The notes beneath the pieces are model-generated. The model searched no databases and was not told the origin of the DNA. It saw nothing but the letters and a program-made list of their open reading frames with translations. This document shows, one piece after another, positions 16,867-31,185 of a stretch of DNA of 64,000 bases. The stretch lies in contig NZ_RXZI01000002.1 of the NCBI RefSeq assembly GCF_021991925.1, positions 248,001 through 312,000 of the forward strand, written 5' to 3'. Source of the stretch: Sutcliffiella horikoshii. Its GTDB lineage: Bacteria; Bacillota; Bacilli; Bacillales; Bacillaceae_I. The first letter of the stretch is position 1. The number at the start of each line of letters is the position of its first letter. A program made the translations under genes and the position numbers.

Positions 16867-19206
16867 GTGAGAATAGGTAAAATTTTAATAGGCTTGGGCC
16901 TTACGATACTGCTACTGACAGCTTCATTAACTGAAACAATACGCCCGCTGTCCAATAATAATACAGTTGCTGCAGCCACCACCCCAATGACAAACGCAAG
17001 AACAAACGACTCTTTACATACAACAAATGCAAATACAGACTCCACAAAATACCCAAAAAGGCCGCCTCTTCCTGCTAGTAAAACAGGCAACCAGGAGCAA
17101 ACGGTTATTTTAATTGTGGAGGACAATAGCCAAAACGCAGTCCAAACGATCATTGAACAAAAATACCCCAAGCTAACCATAAAGCGTACCTATACCGCTG
17201 TGTTCAAAGGGTTTGCCATCCACGGGCCACTCAAAGACCTTGAACAACTGCAGAAGGAACCCGGCATCCTGGAGGTTTCCCCTGTCACCAATTACACTCA
17301 ACACATTGATGAAAGTGTCCCTTTTATTGGTGGAGAGGAGATGCGCCGTTTTTATGACAAGGAGGGGGACCGCCTCACCGGCAAAGGGGTAAAAGTCGGC
17401 ATCATTGATACGGGTATCGATTACACGCATCCGGACCTCCGTAACAACTACGGTGGTGGTTATGATTTTGTCGATGAGGACGAGGATCCGATGGAAACGA
17501 AGCGGTCACAGGGGATGCCTACCCTCCATGGCACACATGTCGCCGGGATCATCGGGGCGAATGGACACCTTCATGGCGTGGCGCCCGATGCTGAATTGAT
17601 TGCTTACAGAGTGCTTGGTCCAGGTGGACATGGTTCAAGTGAGCATGTGATTGCGGCGATCGAGAGGGCCATTCATGACAAGGTGGATGTGCTAAACCTT
17701 TCCCTTGGAAACACGATAAATGGACCGGATTGGCCCACAAGCCTTGCGCTGAACAAAGCAGTGGAACATGGGGTCGTCGCGGTCACATCGAGCGGGAATT
17801 CCGGGCCGAACCTTTGGACGGTCGGATCTCCGGGGACGTCCACTGAGGCAATCTCTGTCGGGGCTTCCACGCCGCCACTTCACATTCCACATCTGAAACC
17901 AATTTTCTCAAGAAGGGAAATTGAAATGCTTCCGTTACAAGGGTCCATGCCTTGGGACTTTCCAACGAAACCAATGGCCATGGTGTATGTGGGACTTGGG
18001 GAAGAGGATGATTGGGAAGGAAAGAAGGTGGAAGGGAAGATCGTGCTGCTTGAACGCGGGAAGATCCCCTTTTCGGAAAAAGCCCATCATGCAAGGTTGC
18101 GCGGGGCGGCCGGCGTGGTGATTTACAACAATATGGACGGGAATTTTACAGGCACCCTGGAAGTGGAAATGGATATGCCTGTGGTTTCCATTTCGAAAGA
18201 GGACGGGGAGTTTTTACAAAAGCATCTGAAACGGAGCTTTTCGATGGTAAAGACCACCTTCAAATGGCACAAGGACGACATTGCGAGTTTCAGCTCCCGT
18301 GGGCCAGTGACACATACATGGGAGATCAAGCCTGATGTCGTCGCGCCAGGTGTGGCGATTGATAGCACCATTCCAAACGGGTATCTCGCGCTTCAAGGGA
18401 CAAGCATGGCGGCACCGCATGTGGCAGGGGCCAGCGCGCTCATCAAACAGGCCCATCCGGATTGGACGCCTGCTCAGGTGAAGGCCGCCTTGATGAATAC
18501 GACCAAGCCGCTCATAAAAGAAGACGGCAGCGGCTATTCTGTCCTTGAACAAGGAACGGGACGCATCCAGCTGGAGGAGGCCATCCAGACGAACAGCCTC
18601 GTGTATCCGGGTTCCCTTAACTTCGGGATGCTTGAGAAAAAAGAGACCAGAACGCAGAAGGAGATTCCGATCACCGTCGAGAATGTCTCGGACCGGGAAG
18701 TTACCTATTCCTTCGATCAGCCAAAACAACAAAAAGGCATCCAGTGGAAGACGCCGATCACCTTCACGCTAAAACCGAAGGAAAAACGCGAAACGAAGAT
18801 AACCCTCGACATTACGCCAAACCAGCAGAAGCCTGGCATGCATGAGGGAGAGGTCGTCGTCAACGCCAACAGCCAACAAATCCGTTTGCCTTTCCTCTAT
18901 ATAATAGAAGAACCGGATTATCCTCGGATCATGGGATTCCAGTTCGGCTACGGGGACAAGGAAGGCGAGTACCAGTACGAAGTCTATCTCCCGGAAGGTG
19001 CGGAAGAGTTGGGGATTGCGCTTTATGAAGTGGATACCCTCCGTTTCATTGATTATCTTGACTGGGAGCGGGACCTTCCCCGCGGGCTCTATAAAAACCA
19101 GATTCCCGCAGACCGGGTGAAAGTGAAAGGGCTCGTGAAAGCAGTCGTCTTTGCCAAGAAGCTCGACAAGGAAGACACCGTGGAAGCCGACCTTTACTTT
19201 GAGTGA
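16867..19206 (+). CDS. Secreted subtilisin-family serine protease (Vpr-like)
   Basis: The 779-residue product is an extracellular S8 protease. The GTG at 16867 is chosen because AGAGGTGA lies 5 bases upstream; an in-frame GTG at 16858 overlaps that site. Order: a signal peptide (about 1-27), an I9 propeptide inhibitor (about 80-147), then the catalytic domain. The triad is Asp181 (GIIDTGIDYTHPDL), His221 (HGTHVAG) and Ser513 (GTSMAAPH), with oxyanion Asn311. A PA domain (about 367-457) is inserted before the serine segment, as in Vpr. Beta-rich C-terminal domains follow. It is distinctly richer in G and C than its neighbours. Vpr lies elsewhere in B. subtilis. Confidence 0.92.
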   Translation: MRIGKILIGLGLTILLLTASLTETIRPLSNNNTVAAATTPMTNARTNDSLHTTNANTDSTKYPKRPPLPASKTGNQEQTVILIVEDNSQNAVQTIIEQKYPKLTIKRTYTAVFKGFAIHGPLKDLEQLQKEPGILEVSPVTNYTQHIDESVPFIGGEEMRRFYDKEGDRLTGKGVKVGIIDTGIDYTHPDLRNNYGGGYDFVDEDEDPMETKRSQGMPTLHGTHVAGIIGANGHLHGVAPDAELIAYRVLGPGGHGSSEHVIAAIERAIHDKVDVLNLSLGNTINGPDWPTSLALNKAVEHGVVAVTSSGNSGPNLWTVGSPGTSTEAISVGASTPPLHIPHLKPIFSRREIEMLPLQGSMPWDFPTKPMAMVYVGLGEEDDWEGKKVEGKIVLLERGKIPFSEKAHHARLRGAAGVVIYNNMDGNFTGTLEVEMDMPVVSISKEDGEFLQKHLKRSFSMVKTTFKWHKDDIASFSSRGPVTHTWEIKPDVVAPGVAIDSTIPNGYLALQGTSMAAPHVAGASALIKQAHPDWTPAQVKAALMNTTKPLIKEDGSGYSVLEQGTGRIQLEEAIQTNSLVYPGSLNFGMLEKKETRTQKEIPITVENVSDREVTYSFDQPKQQKGIQWKTPITFTLKPKEKRETKITLDITPNQQKPGMHEGEVVVNANSQQIRLPFLYIIEEPDYPRIMGFQFGYGDKEGEYQYEVYLPEGAEELGIALYEVDTLRFIDYLDWERDLPRGLYKNQIPADRVKVKGLVKAVVFAKKLDKEDTVEADLYFE

Positions 19207-19504
19207 GGCAGCGTGCCGACCAATCATACCCCTAAGGGACATTTTTGTCGAAAGGTGTCAAGCAACTAGCCCTGAAACGAGCGAATAGTCACATAATGTT
19301 CACAATCGACAAACTTAAACTCTATGCCATATATGATAAAATAATGTTATACAACAGCCGAATGAGGAAAAGTGTTCATCATTTGGCTGTTTTTTTCTGG
19401 GTAAAATTCAATGCGGAACACGGCCGGTTTCAAGCATCGTTGAAGGGTGAAAAAAGAGAGAAATCTTACCATCGAAAAGATTGTCGATTTTTCCTTTGAA
19501 CACA
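19207..19504. other. Intergenic region between the subtilase gene and the atp promoter
   Basis: Apart from the terminator at 19354-19397, I see no gene, repeat or motif here. Confidence 0.5.
19354..19397 (+). terminator. Terminator upstream of the atp operon
   Basis: ACAGCCGAATGA pairs with TCATTTGGCTGT, followed by eight T. It is 150 bases after the subtilase stop and isolates the atp operon from upstream transcription. Confidence 0.85.
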
Positions 19505-19533
19505 TTGACATTGACAAAGTGCTATTGTATGCT
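19505..19533 (+). promoter_or_regulatory. Probable SigA promoter of the atp operon
   Basis: TTGACA (19505-19510) and TATGCT (19528-19533) are separated by 17 bp. A second TTGACA follows immediately, and TATAAAAT at 19543 is an alternative -10 without a well-spaced -35. Confidence 0.65.
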
Positions 19534-19655
19534 TACAAAGGGTATAAAATGATAGGGTTTTCATAGGTTTTTAAAAACCAATTTTATACATATTTAGCAT
19601 CGATTTATAAGCAAGACCTCAAGCTTTTTACCGCATGTAAAACGGGGTGTTTTCT

Positions 19656-19877
19656 ATGGAAGATAAACGCCGCCCATTCCAAGCAATGGCTTTGATGTCC
19701 GGAATCCTTTCCTACTTAGTCGGTCCCACCTTAGTTGGATTATTTGCAGGAAGATGGCTGGATGGCAAGATTGGTACAGAACCATTGTTCCTTATCATTG
19801 GACTTCTTTTAGGACTAGCAGCAGGTGTGATGGGAGTATTATACCTTGTCCAAAAATTCTTCTCAGGAGAGTCATGA
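19656..19877 (+). CDS. atpZ: ATP synthase accessory protein AtpZ
   Basis: The 73-residue membrane protein has two hydrophobic helices (about 11-30 and 41-64) joined by RWLDGKIGTEP, the hallmark of the small AtpI/AtpZ-like protein. AtpZ and AtpI are thought to help assemble the c-ring or supply magnesium to ATP synthase. The ATG at 19656 follows CGGGGTG by 7 bases. It overlaps the reading frame of atpI by four bases if atpI starts at 19874. First gene of the atp operon. Confidence 0.85.
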   Translation: MEDKRRPFQAMALMSGILSYLVGPTLVGLFAGRWLDGKIGTEPLFLIIGLLLGLAAGVMGVLYLVQKFFSGES

Positions 19878-19879
19878 AT

Positions 19880-21021
<1,142 letters not shown>

Positions 21022-21028
21022 TTTATAA

Positions 21029-21292
<264 letters not shown>

Positions 21293-21325
21293 TTAACTGC
21301 CCGAATAATTCTTAGGTTCCATAAT

Positions 21326-21366
21326 GGCGAAGTCCGTCTCACACGAGAACCTTCGCCTTTCCTTTA
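21326..21366 (+). promoter_or_regulatory. Intercistronic hairpin between atpE and atpF
   Basis: GGCGAAG (21326-21332) and CTTCGCC (21351-21357) form a perfect 7-bp stem with an 18-base loop, followed by TTTCCTTT. It may stabilise the atpE end of the message or partly terminate transcription, giving more subunit c than b. Confidence 0.55.
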
Positions 21367-21453
21367 GTATGAACAATTTTTTCGAAAATCTAGCCAAGGT
21401 GCCCTTTAGGTGCTTGTGCTTTTCTTATGTATTCCTCGAAGGGAGTGAAAGCA

Positions 21454-21972
21454 TTGTATAGCTTAGATCACTTAGTGCTTGGTGCAGGATCCCTAACTTT
21501 AGGAGATGCACTATTCCAGTTAATCACATTTTTAATCTTACTATATTTCCTTAGAAAATTTGCTTGGGATAAGCTTGTTGGAATGATGAAGCAACGTGAA
21601 GATCACATTGCGAACGAAATTACAGCTGCTGAACAAAGCAATGTAGAAGCGAAAGCTCTTGTAGAAGAGCAGAAGTCTCTATTAAAAGAAGCTCGCACGG
21701 AAGCTCAGGCTTTAGTGGAAAGCGCGAAAAAAGTGGCAGAAGATCAAAAAGCAGATATCGTAAGAGCTGCTCAAGAGGAATCTGCACGCCTTAAAGAAGC
21801 GGCAAGAAAAGAAATCGTTCAGGAAAAAGAGCAAGCAGTTGTTGCTTTGCGTGAACAGGTTGCATCCTTGTCCGTATTGATCGCTTCTAAAGTGATTGAA
21901 AAAGAACTAAACGAAAAAGATCAGCAAAAGCTTATCGATGATTACGTGAAACAGGTAGGCGAAGTGCGATGA
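21454..21972 (+). CDS. atpF: ATP synthase subunit b
   Basis: Peripheral stalk subunit of 172 residues. One membrane helix near the N-terminus (about 18-36) is followed by [12 protein letters not shown] and a long charged coiled coil. The TTG at 21454 is chosen because GAAGGGAGTG lies 6 bases upstream and the encoded start resembles the family. The in-frame ATG at 21427 has no ribosome binding site. The stop overlaps the atpH start (ATGA). Confidence 0.93.
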   Translation: MYSLDHLVLGAGSLTLGDALFQLITFLILLYFLRKFAWDKLVGMMKQREDHIANEITAAEQSNVEAKALVEEQKSLLKEARTEAQALVESAKKVAEDQKADIVRAAQEESARLKEAARKEIVQEKEQAVVALREQVASLSVLIASKVIEKELNEKDQQKLIDDYVKQVGEVR

Positions 21973-22511
21973 GCAAAAACGGAGTAGCAAAGCGTTATGC
22001 ATTAGCTCTTTTCGAACTGGCAAAAGAAAACAATCTTTATGCACAGTTTGACGCGGAGCTTGCAGAAGTAAAAAAGGTGTTCTTGAACAACAAGGAACTT
22101 GATGTTGTTCTGAGCAACCCGAAAGTACGCAAAGACTCTAAAAAGCAAATCGTCCGTGAGGCATTTGCTTCTGCATCACCATTTATCGTAAACACGTTAC
22201 AGCTTTTAATAGACCGTCACCGTCAAGGTATCGTAGTAGATATGATTGACGAGTACAAAGCACTTTCCAATGAAGCCCTTAATGTGGCAGACGCGAAAGT
22301 GTACTCTGTTCGCGCATTATCTGAAGCAGAACAGGCTCAACTTTCCACTGTTTTCGCAGCGAAGGTTGGAAAAGCTTCACTTAACATCAGCAACATCGTA
22401 GATCCATCTTTAATCGGTGGTGTGAAGATCCGCATCGGCAACCGTATTTTTGATGGAAGTGTCAGTGGAAAATTAGAACGTCTAGGACGTCAACTTACAA
22501 CGAATAGATAG
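21969..22511 (+). CDS. atpH: ATP synthase subunit delta
   Basis: The 180-residue subunit links F1 to the peripheral stalk. It has the N-terminal six-helix domain starting [17 protein letters not shown] and the C-terminal motif [20 protein letters not shown]. It overlaps atpF by four bases and is followed 18 bases later by atpA. Confidence 0.95.
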   Translation: MSKNGVAKRYALALFELAKENNLYAQFDAELAEVKKVFLNNKELDVVLSNPKVRKDSKKQIVREAFASASPFIVNTLQLLIDRHRQGIVVDMIDEYKALSNEALNVADAKVYSVRALSEAEQAQLSTVFAAKVGKASLNISNIVDPSLIGGVKIRIGNRIFDGSVSGKLERLGRQLTTNR

Positions 22512-22514
22512 TAG

Positions 22515-24041
<1,527 letters not shown>

Positions 24042-24070
24042 TAGATCGACATAGTGAGTTACACCATGCG

Positions 24071-24110
24071 ATGGAGGAAGCCGAACCAACCTTCGATTCC
24101 TCCTTTCCAT
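24071..24110 (+). promoter_or_regulatory. Intercistronic hairpin between atpA and atpG
   Basis: ATGGAGGAA and TTCCTCC with CCAT pair around an 18-base loop in the 113-base gap between atpA and atpG. There is no T-run, so message processing or stability is more likely than termination. Confidence 0.5.
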
Positions 24111-24148
24111 GTGTCTAACCGCTCTGAATAGGGTTAAAAAGGTGGTGA

Positions 24149-26483
<2,335 letters not shown>

Positions 26484-26487
26484 TTAA

Positions 26488-26910
<423 letters not shown>

Positions 26911-26936
26911 CAATACCCTGTGCATATAAGAATGAT

Positions 26937-26987
26937 AAAACCCCCTCTCACCAAAGCAGACGTGCTTTGGAGGGAGGGGGTTTTTGT
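26937..26987 (+). terminator. Terminator of the atp operon
   Basis: A long stem (AAAACCCCCTCTC then CCAAAGCA, pairing with TGCTTTGG and AGGGAGGGGG) ends in TTTTTGTG. Confidence 0.95.
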
Positions 26988-27002
26988 GATTTAGAGGATT
27001 AA

Positions 27003-27082
27003 AGGGGGTCTGACCCGCTGTGCGGTGATGTGTTAAAGGGATAAAAGGGGTCTGACCCGCTCCGCGGTGATGCGCTAAAGCA
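27003..27082 (+). repeat. Type B REP-like tandem, two 42-bp units
   Basis: GGGTCTGACCCGCT begins at 27006 and 27048, a 42-bp period, each followed by GCGGTGATG and TAAAG-like sequence. It is the inverted form of the tandem at 7742-7842. Confidence 0.85.
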
Positions 27083-27118
27083 AAGTGACCGCACGCAAGG
27101 TGGAAGCATGGTTACTTT
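27082..27118 (+). repeat. Inverted repeat without T-run
   Basis: AAAGTGACC (27082-27090) pairs with GGTTACTTT (27110-27118) with one G-U, around a 19-base loop. Confidence 0.45.
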
Positions 27119-27163
27119 GAGGGTAGGGGACTGATGATATCGAGTTGACTCGATTTGTGGTAA

Positions 27164-27303
27164 TTTCATGATATATTTTAGAATTTCATGATATATTTTA
27201 GAATTTCATGATAAAATCCCAGATTTCCGGATATAATTGGATTTTTCATGATATATTTCATTTTTTCCTGATAAAACGCAATATTTCATGATATCCGATA
27301 ATC
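27164..27303 (+). repeat. Phased 20-bp degenerate tandem array, box TTTCATGATA
   Basis: Seven boxes TTTCATGATA (two as TTTCCGGATA and TTTCCTGATA) begin at 27164, 27184, 27204, 27224, 27244, 27264 and 27284, a period of exactly 20 bp. The remaining ten bases are A/T-rich, and the first two units are identical. The box contains the palindrome TCATGA. It lies between the atp terminator and the nuo promoter, like the 21-bp arrays after rho and the chemoreceptor gene. Confidence 0.88.
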
Positions 27304-27695
27304 CCTAATTACCTACTTTTAAGTGAAACCCCACAGAATACCCAGTTCTTAATAATTCTATCAAGCAACCAAGCACGCACTTTATGAAAAGAAGGTAATT
27401 TTCTTTTGAATTTTGCATAAAGTGGTCTTCTTGAGGCTCTTCAAAACAAAAAATTTAATCAAAAACCTAATTTGCTTCTTTTAGAAAACCAAAGAGCTAC
27501 CGAATGATTGAGATTGGTTGATATAACGAAAACTTGGTTGATAAACCACAACCTCGCCAAAAGTATCCAAAACTCCCCAGATCTCCTTCTCACCACCCAA
27601 CCCTCCAACCCTCCAACCCACAAAATCCCACCACTCAACAAAAACAATTCCCTTCGCCCCCCTAAAAACAATAGCCATAATAAGGATATCTGCTG
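27304..27695. other. Intergenic region before nuo, with a two-unit 20-bp repeat
   Basis: TTGGTTGATA begins at 27514 and again at 27534, in two adjacent 20-bp units sharing most of their bases (ending GAAAAC and CACAACC). The rest is A/C-rich sequence without a recognisable gene; open frames here have no ribosome binding site. Confidence 0.5.
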
Positions 27696-27724
27696 TCGAC
27701 ACAGATATGGGTATTTGATATAAT
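27696..27724 (+). promoter_or_regulatory. SigA promoter of the nuo operon
   Basis: TCGACA (27696-27701) and a perfect TATAAT (27719-27724) are separated by 17 bp. Confidence 0.7.
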
Positions 27725-27794
27725 TGTTATCGGTTACATTTTTAAATATTGTGAGCAGTCTGAAAATGATTGAGAGACTTCGGAGGGGGCGGGC

Positions 27795-28169
27795 ATGAAT
27801 CTACTAAACTTATATCAAAATAACTATTTGATAGTGGTTGTATTCTTGGCTCTAGGGGTATTGCTTCCGGTCGTGGCGCTTGCTATTGGACGGGTTTTGC
27901 GTCCGAATAAGCCATCAGCAGCAAAGCAGACGACCTATGAAAGTGGAATTGATCCCTTTCATGATTCACGTGTTCAGTTTAATGTTCGTTATTACATATT
28001 TGCCCTGTTGTTTGTCATTTTCGATGTGGAGACGGTTTTCTTATATCCATGGGCGGTGGCATACGAGAAGTTGGGGATTTTTGCACTGATTGAAATGCTT
28101 ATTTTCGTAGTTTTACTACTGATCGGATTAATTTACGCATGGAAGAAGAAGGTGTTGAAATGGATCTAA
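27795..28169 (+). CDS. nuoA: Complex I-like NADH-quinone oxidoreductase subunit A
   Basis: Membrane subunit of 124 residues with three helices. The conserved loop contains [20 protein letters not shown], and the following helix carries the acidic [22 protein letters not shown] precedes the ATG. First gene of nuoABCDHIJKLMN. It overlaps the 5' end of nuoB. Confidence 0.96.
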   Translation: MNLLNLYQNNYLIVVVFLALGVLLPVVALAIGRVLRPNKPSAAKQTTYESGIDPFHDSRVQFNVRYYIFALLFVIFDVETVFLYPWAVAYEKLGIFALIEMLIFVVLLLIGLIYAWKKKVLKWI

Positions 28170-28672
28170 ATCTTGAGAGTATATCACCAGAGGAGATGGA
28201 AGAGCTGAAACAGACAGTCTTCCTGACAACATTGGAGGAGCTGAAAGCATGGGCCCGCAGCAATTCGATGTGGCCGATGACTTTCGGTCTAGCTTGCTGT
28301 GCAATCGAGATGATGGGGGTGGGATCGTCCCATTACGACCTCGACCGTTTTGGATCCTTCTTTCGTACATCTCCGCGTCAGTCCGACTGTATGATCGTAT
28401 CTGGTACCGTGACGAAAAAAATGGCACCAGTGTTGAAGCGCTTGTATGATCAAATGCCTGAGCCGAAGTGGGTCATTGCGATGGGATCCTGTGCAACTGC
28501 GGGTGGTCCATATATCAAATCCTATGCCGTTGTCAAAGGAGTGGACCAGATTGTACCCGTTGATGTGTACATACCGGGATGTCCACCAAACCCAGCGGCT
28601 CTTATTTATGGAATCAACAAGCTCCGTGAAAAAATCCGCTACGAAGCCAAGACAGGGAAGCAGGTGATCTAG
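28160..28672 (+). CDS. nuoB: Complex I-like subunit B
   Basis: Connecting-arm subunit binding the last [4Fe-4S] cluster (N2) that passes electrons to quinone. From the ATG at 28160 the product has 170 residues. Cluster ligands lie in [20 protein letters not shown] and [16 protein letters not shown] lies about 8 bases before this ATG. The in-frame ATG at 28139 lies deep inside nuoA without a site of its own. Confidence 0.95.
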   Translation: MDLNLESISPEEMEELKQTVFLTTLEELKAWARSNSMWPMTFGLACCAIEMMGVGSSHYDLDRFGSFFRTSPRQSDCMIVSGTVTKKMAPVLKRLYDQMPEPKWVIAMGSCATAGGPYIKSYAVVKGVDQIVPVDVYIPGCPPNPAALIYGINKLREKIRYEAKTGKQVI

Positions 28673-28674
28673 CA

Positions 28675-30081
28675 GTGAGCGATGAGAAAAGCCTGGAAGA
28701 GAAAAAGAAAGAGGCTGCAGCCAAAGCAAAAGCTGCCGCACTTGCAAAATTAGAAGCAAAAAAGAAGATGGAAGCGCAGGCTTCTCAAAATAAAGAAGAA
28801 CCAACCGAAACACCGGCTGGTGACGACGCGAAAGAGCTAGCCAAAAAGAAAGCAGCCGCAGCAGCCAAAGCGAAGGCCGCTGCACTAGCCAAACAAAAAG
28901 CAAAAGAACAAGCCGCTTCCGAGCCGGAAACCACCGACACAGACGATGCAAAAGAGCTAGCAAAAAAGAAAGCAGCCGCAGCAGCCAAAGCGAAGGCCGC
29001 TGCACTAGCCAAACAAAAAGCAAAAGAACAAGCCGCGTCTGAGTCGGAAACCACCGACACAGACGATGCAAAAGAGCTAGCCAAAAAGAAAGCAGCTGCC
29101 GCGGCAAAAGCAAAGGCCGCCGCACTAGCCAAACAAAAAGCAAAAGCAGCAGCCGAAGCGTCAGAAGAAGGCACAGACTCCACGACGGATTCCTCCGTCA
29201 CTGACGATGCAAAAGATCTAGCGAAGAAAAAAGCAGCTGCTGCGGCAAAAGCAAAGGCCGCCGCACTGGCCAAACAAAAACGCGAGGCAGGCGAAGCACC
29301 AGCAACCGACGGGGGCGATGCCAAAGCAAAAGCCATCGCAGCAGCCAAAGCGAAAGCCGCAGCCGCCGCCAAGGCCAAAGCCGCCGCACTAGCCAAACAA
29401 CAGCGAGACGGCGCAACAGAGGGCACCCAAGCAGACTCAGACTCAACAGACCTGCAAGACGAAAAAGCCAAAGCCATCGCAGCGGCGAAAGCCAAAGCAA
29501 AGGCAGCCGCAGCAGCCAAAGCAAAAGCCGCCGCTGCTGCAAAAGCCAAAGGAGCAGCATCAGGCACAACAGGAGATGGAACAGAAACACCAGCCCAACC
29601 ATCACCAAACCAGAAATATCTAGATAAATACGTAAAAGTAATCAACGACAACCTCGGTGAAAACACATTGGAAGACGCATACATCAACCCGCTTTCCAAA
29701 GATGTGCCGACACTTGTCGCGAAACCGGAGAACTATTTTAAAGTAGCATCATTCCTGCGTTACAATGAGCAGCTGACGTTTGAATTTCTATCAGAAATGC
29801 ACGGCACGGACTTTGAGACGCATATGGAAATCTATAACCACTTATATTCTTATAAAAACAAGCAGTCTGTCGCCTTGAAGGTGAAAATAGATCGGGAAAA
29901 CCCGGTCATCCCGTCCTTGCAACCATTATGGGAAGGGGCAAACTGGCCGGAGCGGGAGACATTCGATCTGCTTGGCATTCAGTTTACAGGACATCCGAAC
30001 TTGACGCGCATCATGATGCCGGATGATTGGGTTGGTTATCCGCTGCGCAAAGATTATGAGCCGTACGATGTGGAGGTGTAG
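28675..30081 (+). CDS. nuoC: Complex I-like subunit C with a long Ala/Lys-rich N-terminal extension
   Basis: The 468-residue product starts at GTG 28675. The true NuoC (30-kDa subunit) domain covers only about 311-468, ending in RETFDLLGIQFTGHP and YPLRKDYEPYDVEV. The first 310 residues are low-complexity Ala/Lys/Glu repeats built on DDAKELAKKKAAAAAKAKAA. Repeat starts are at 28822, 28942 and 29062 (exactly 120 bp apart) and 29203. They would form long charged helices. Similar extensions occur in other Bacillus NuoC proteins; their role is not known to me. Confidence 0.93.
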   Translation: MSDEKSLEEKKKEAAAKAKAAALAKLEAKKKMEAQASQNKEEPTETPAGDDAKELAKKKAAAAAKAKAAALAKQKAKEQAASEPETTDTDDAKELAKKKAAAAAKAKAAALAKQKAKEQAASESETTDTDDAKELAKKKAAAAAKAKAAALAKQKAKAAAEASEEGTDSTTDSSVTDDAKDLAKKKAAAAAKAKAAALAKQKREAGEAPATDGGDAKAKAIAAAKAKAAAAAKAKAAALAKQQRDGATEGTQADSDSTDLQDEKAKAIAAAKAKAKAAAAAKAKAAAAAKAKGAASGTTGDGTETPAQPSPNQKYLDKYVKVINDNLGENTLEDAYINPLSKDVPTLVAKPENYFKVASFLRYNEQLTFEFLSEMHGTDFETHMEIYNHLYSYKNKQSVALKVKIDRENPVIPSLQPLWEGANWPERETFDLLGIQFTGHPNLTRIMMPDDWVGYPLRKDYEPYDVEV

Positions 30082-30084
30082 CAG

Positions 30085-31185
30085 ATGATCCGCACAGAGG
30101 AAATGCTACTGAATGTCGGACCACAGCATCCGAGTACCCACGGGGTGTTCCGACTTGTCATAAAAATCGATGGGGAAATCATCAAGGAAGCGACACCGGT
30201 CATTGGATACCTTCACCGCGGAACCGAAAAGCTCGCGGAGAACCTCCAATATACACAAATCATCCCGTACACGGACCGGATGGATTATCTATCCGCCATG
30301 ACCAACAACTATGTGCTTTGTCACGCAGTGGAAACGATGATGGGGCTTGAGATCCCAGACCGTGCGGAATACCTCCGGGTGCTTGCCATGGAGCTTGGGC
30401 GTGTTGCTAGTCACTTAGTTTGGTATGGTACATATTTGCTAGATATCGGGGCGGTCAGTCCGTTCCTATATGCGTTCCGTGAGCGCGAAATGATCATCAA
30501 TCTATTAAATGAGCTGTCAGGTGCCCGCCTTACCTTCAACTATATGCGTGTTGGAGGGGTGAAGTGGGATGCGCCTGAGGGCTGGATCGAGAAAGTGGAA
30601 GAGTTTGTCCCATATATGAGGGAGCAGCTGAAAGGCTACCATGACCTTGTAACAGGCAATGAAATTTTTATGAGCCGTGTGAAGGGAGTCGGCCGTTACA
30701 CCAAGGAGGATGCCTTTGCGTACTCCCTGAGTGGCGCGAACCTCCGATGCACCGGCGTAAAGTGGGATCTTCGCAAAGATGAGCCTTATTCCATCTATGA
30801 TCGTTTTGACTTTGACGTGCCGACCCGTGAAGGCGGGGACGCATGGGCGCGTTACCATTGCCGCATGGAGGAAATCGAGGAATCCCTGAAGATCATAGAA
30901 CAAGCAGTCGCTCAGTTCCCGAAAGAAGGTGAGATCATGGCAAAGGTGCCAAGGATCATCAAGGCGCCAAAGGGAGAGGCATATGTACGAATCGAATCCC
31001 CACGCGGTGAGATCGGCTGCTACATTGCCAGTGACGGTAAAAAAGAACCTTACAGACTAAAATTCCGCCGTCCGTCCTTTTACAACCTGCAGATTCTACC
31101 GAAGCTTTTAGAAGGCGAAAACATGGCGAACCTGATAGCCATTTTAGGGGCAATTGACATTGTCCTTGGGGAGGTGGATGGCTAA
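30085..31185 (+). CDS. nuoD: Complex I-like subunit D
   Basis: The 366-residue 49-kDa-type subunit lines the quinone pocket together with NuoB. GPQHPSTHGVFRL lies at the N-terminus and GYLHRGTEKLAE soon after. VESPRGEIGCY-like sequence (IESPRGEIGCYI) is near the C-terminus, followed by FRRPSFYNLQ. Starts ATG 30085 after TGGAGGTG. Its stop overlaps the nuoH start by one base. Confidence 0.97.
   Translation: MIRTEEMLLNVGPQHPSTHGVFRLVIKIDGEIIKEATPVIGYLHRGTEKLAENLQYTQIIPYTDRMDYLSAMTNNYVLCHAVETMMGLEIPDRAEYLRVLAMELGRVASHLVWYGTYLLDIGAVSPFLYAFREREMIINLLNELSGARLTFNYMRVGGVKWDAPEGWIEKVEEFVPYMREQLKGYHDLVTGNEIFMSRVKGVGRYTKEDAFAYSLSGANLRCTGVKWDLRKDEPYSIYDRFDFDVPTREGGDAWARYHCRMEEIEESLKIIEQAVAQFPKEGEIMAKVPRIIKAPKGEAYVRIESPRGEIGCYIASDGKKEPYRLKFRRPSFYNLQILPKLLEGENMANLIAILGAIDIVLGEVDG

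Noticed and set aside
27459-27723. Short open frames in the gap before nuoA
   Set aside because: Low-complexity, overlapping on both strands, no ribosome binding sites.
28289-29699. Long leftward open frames opposite nuoB and nuoC (28289-29143 and 28785-29699)
   Set aside because: They are the complement of the Ala/Lys-rich repeats, giving Leu/Ala/Trp-rich nonsense without start signals.
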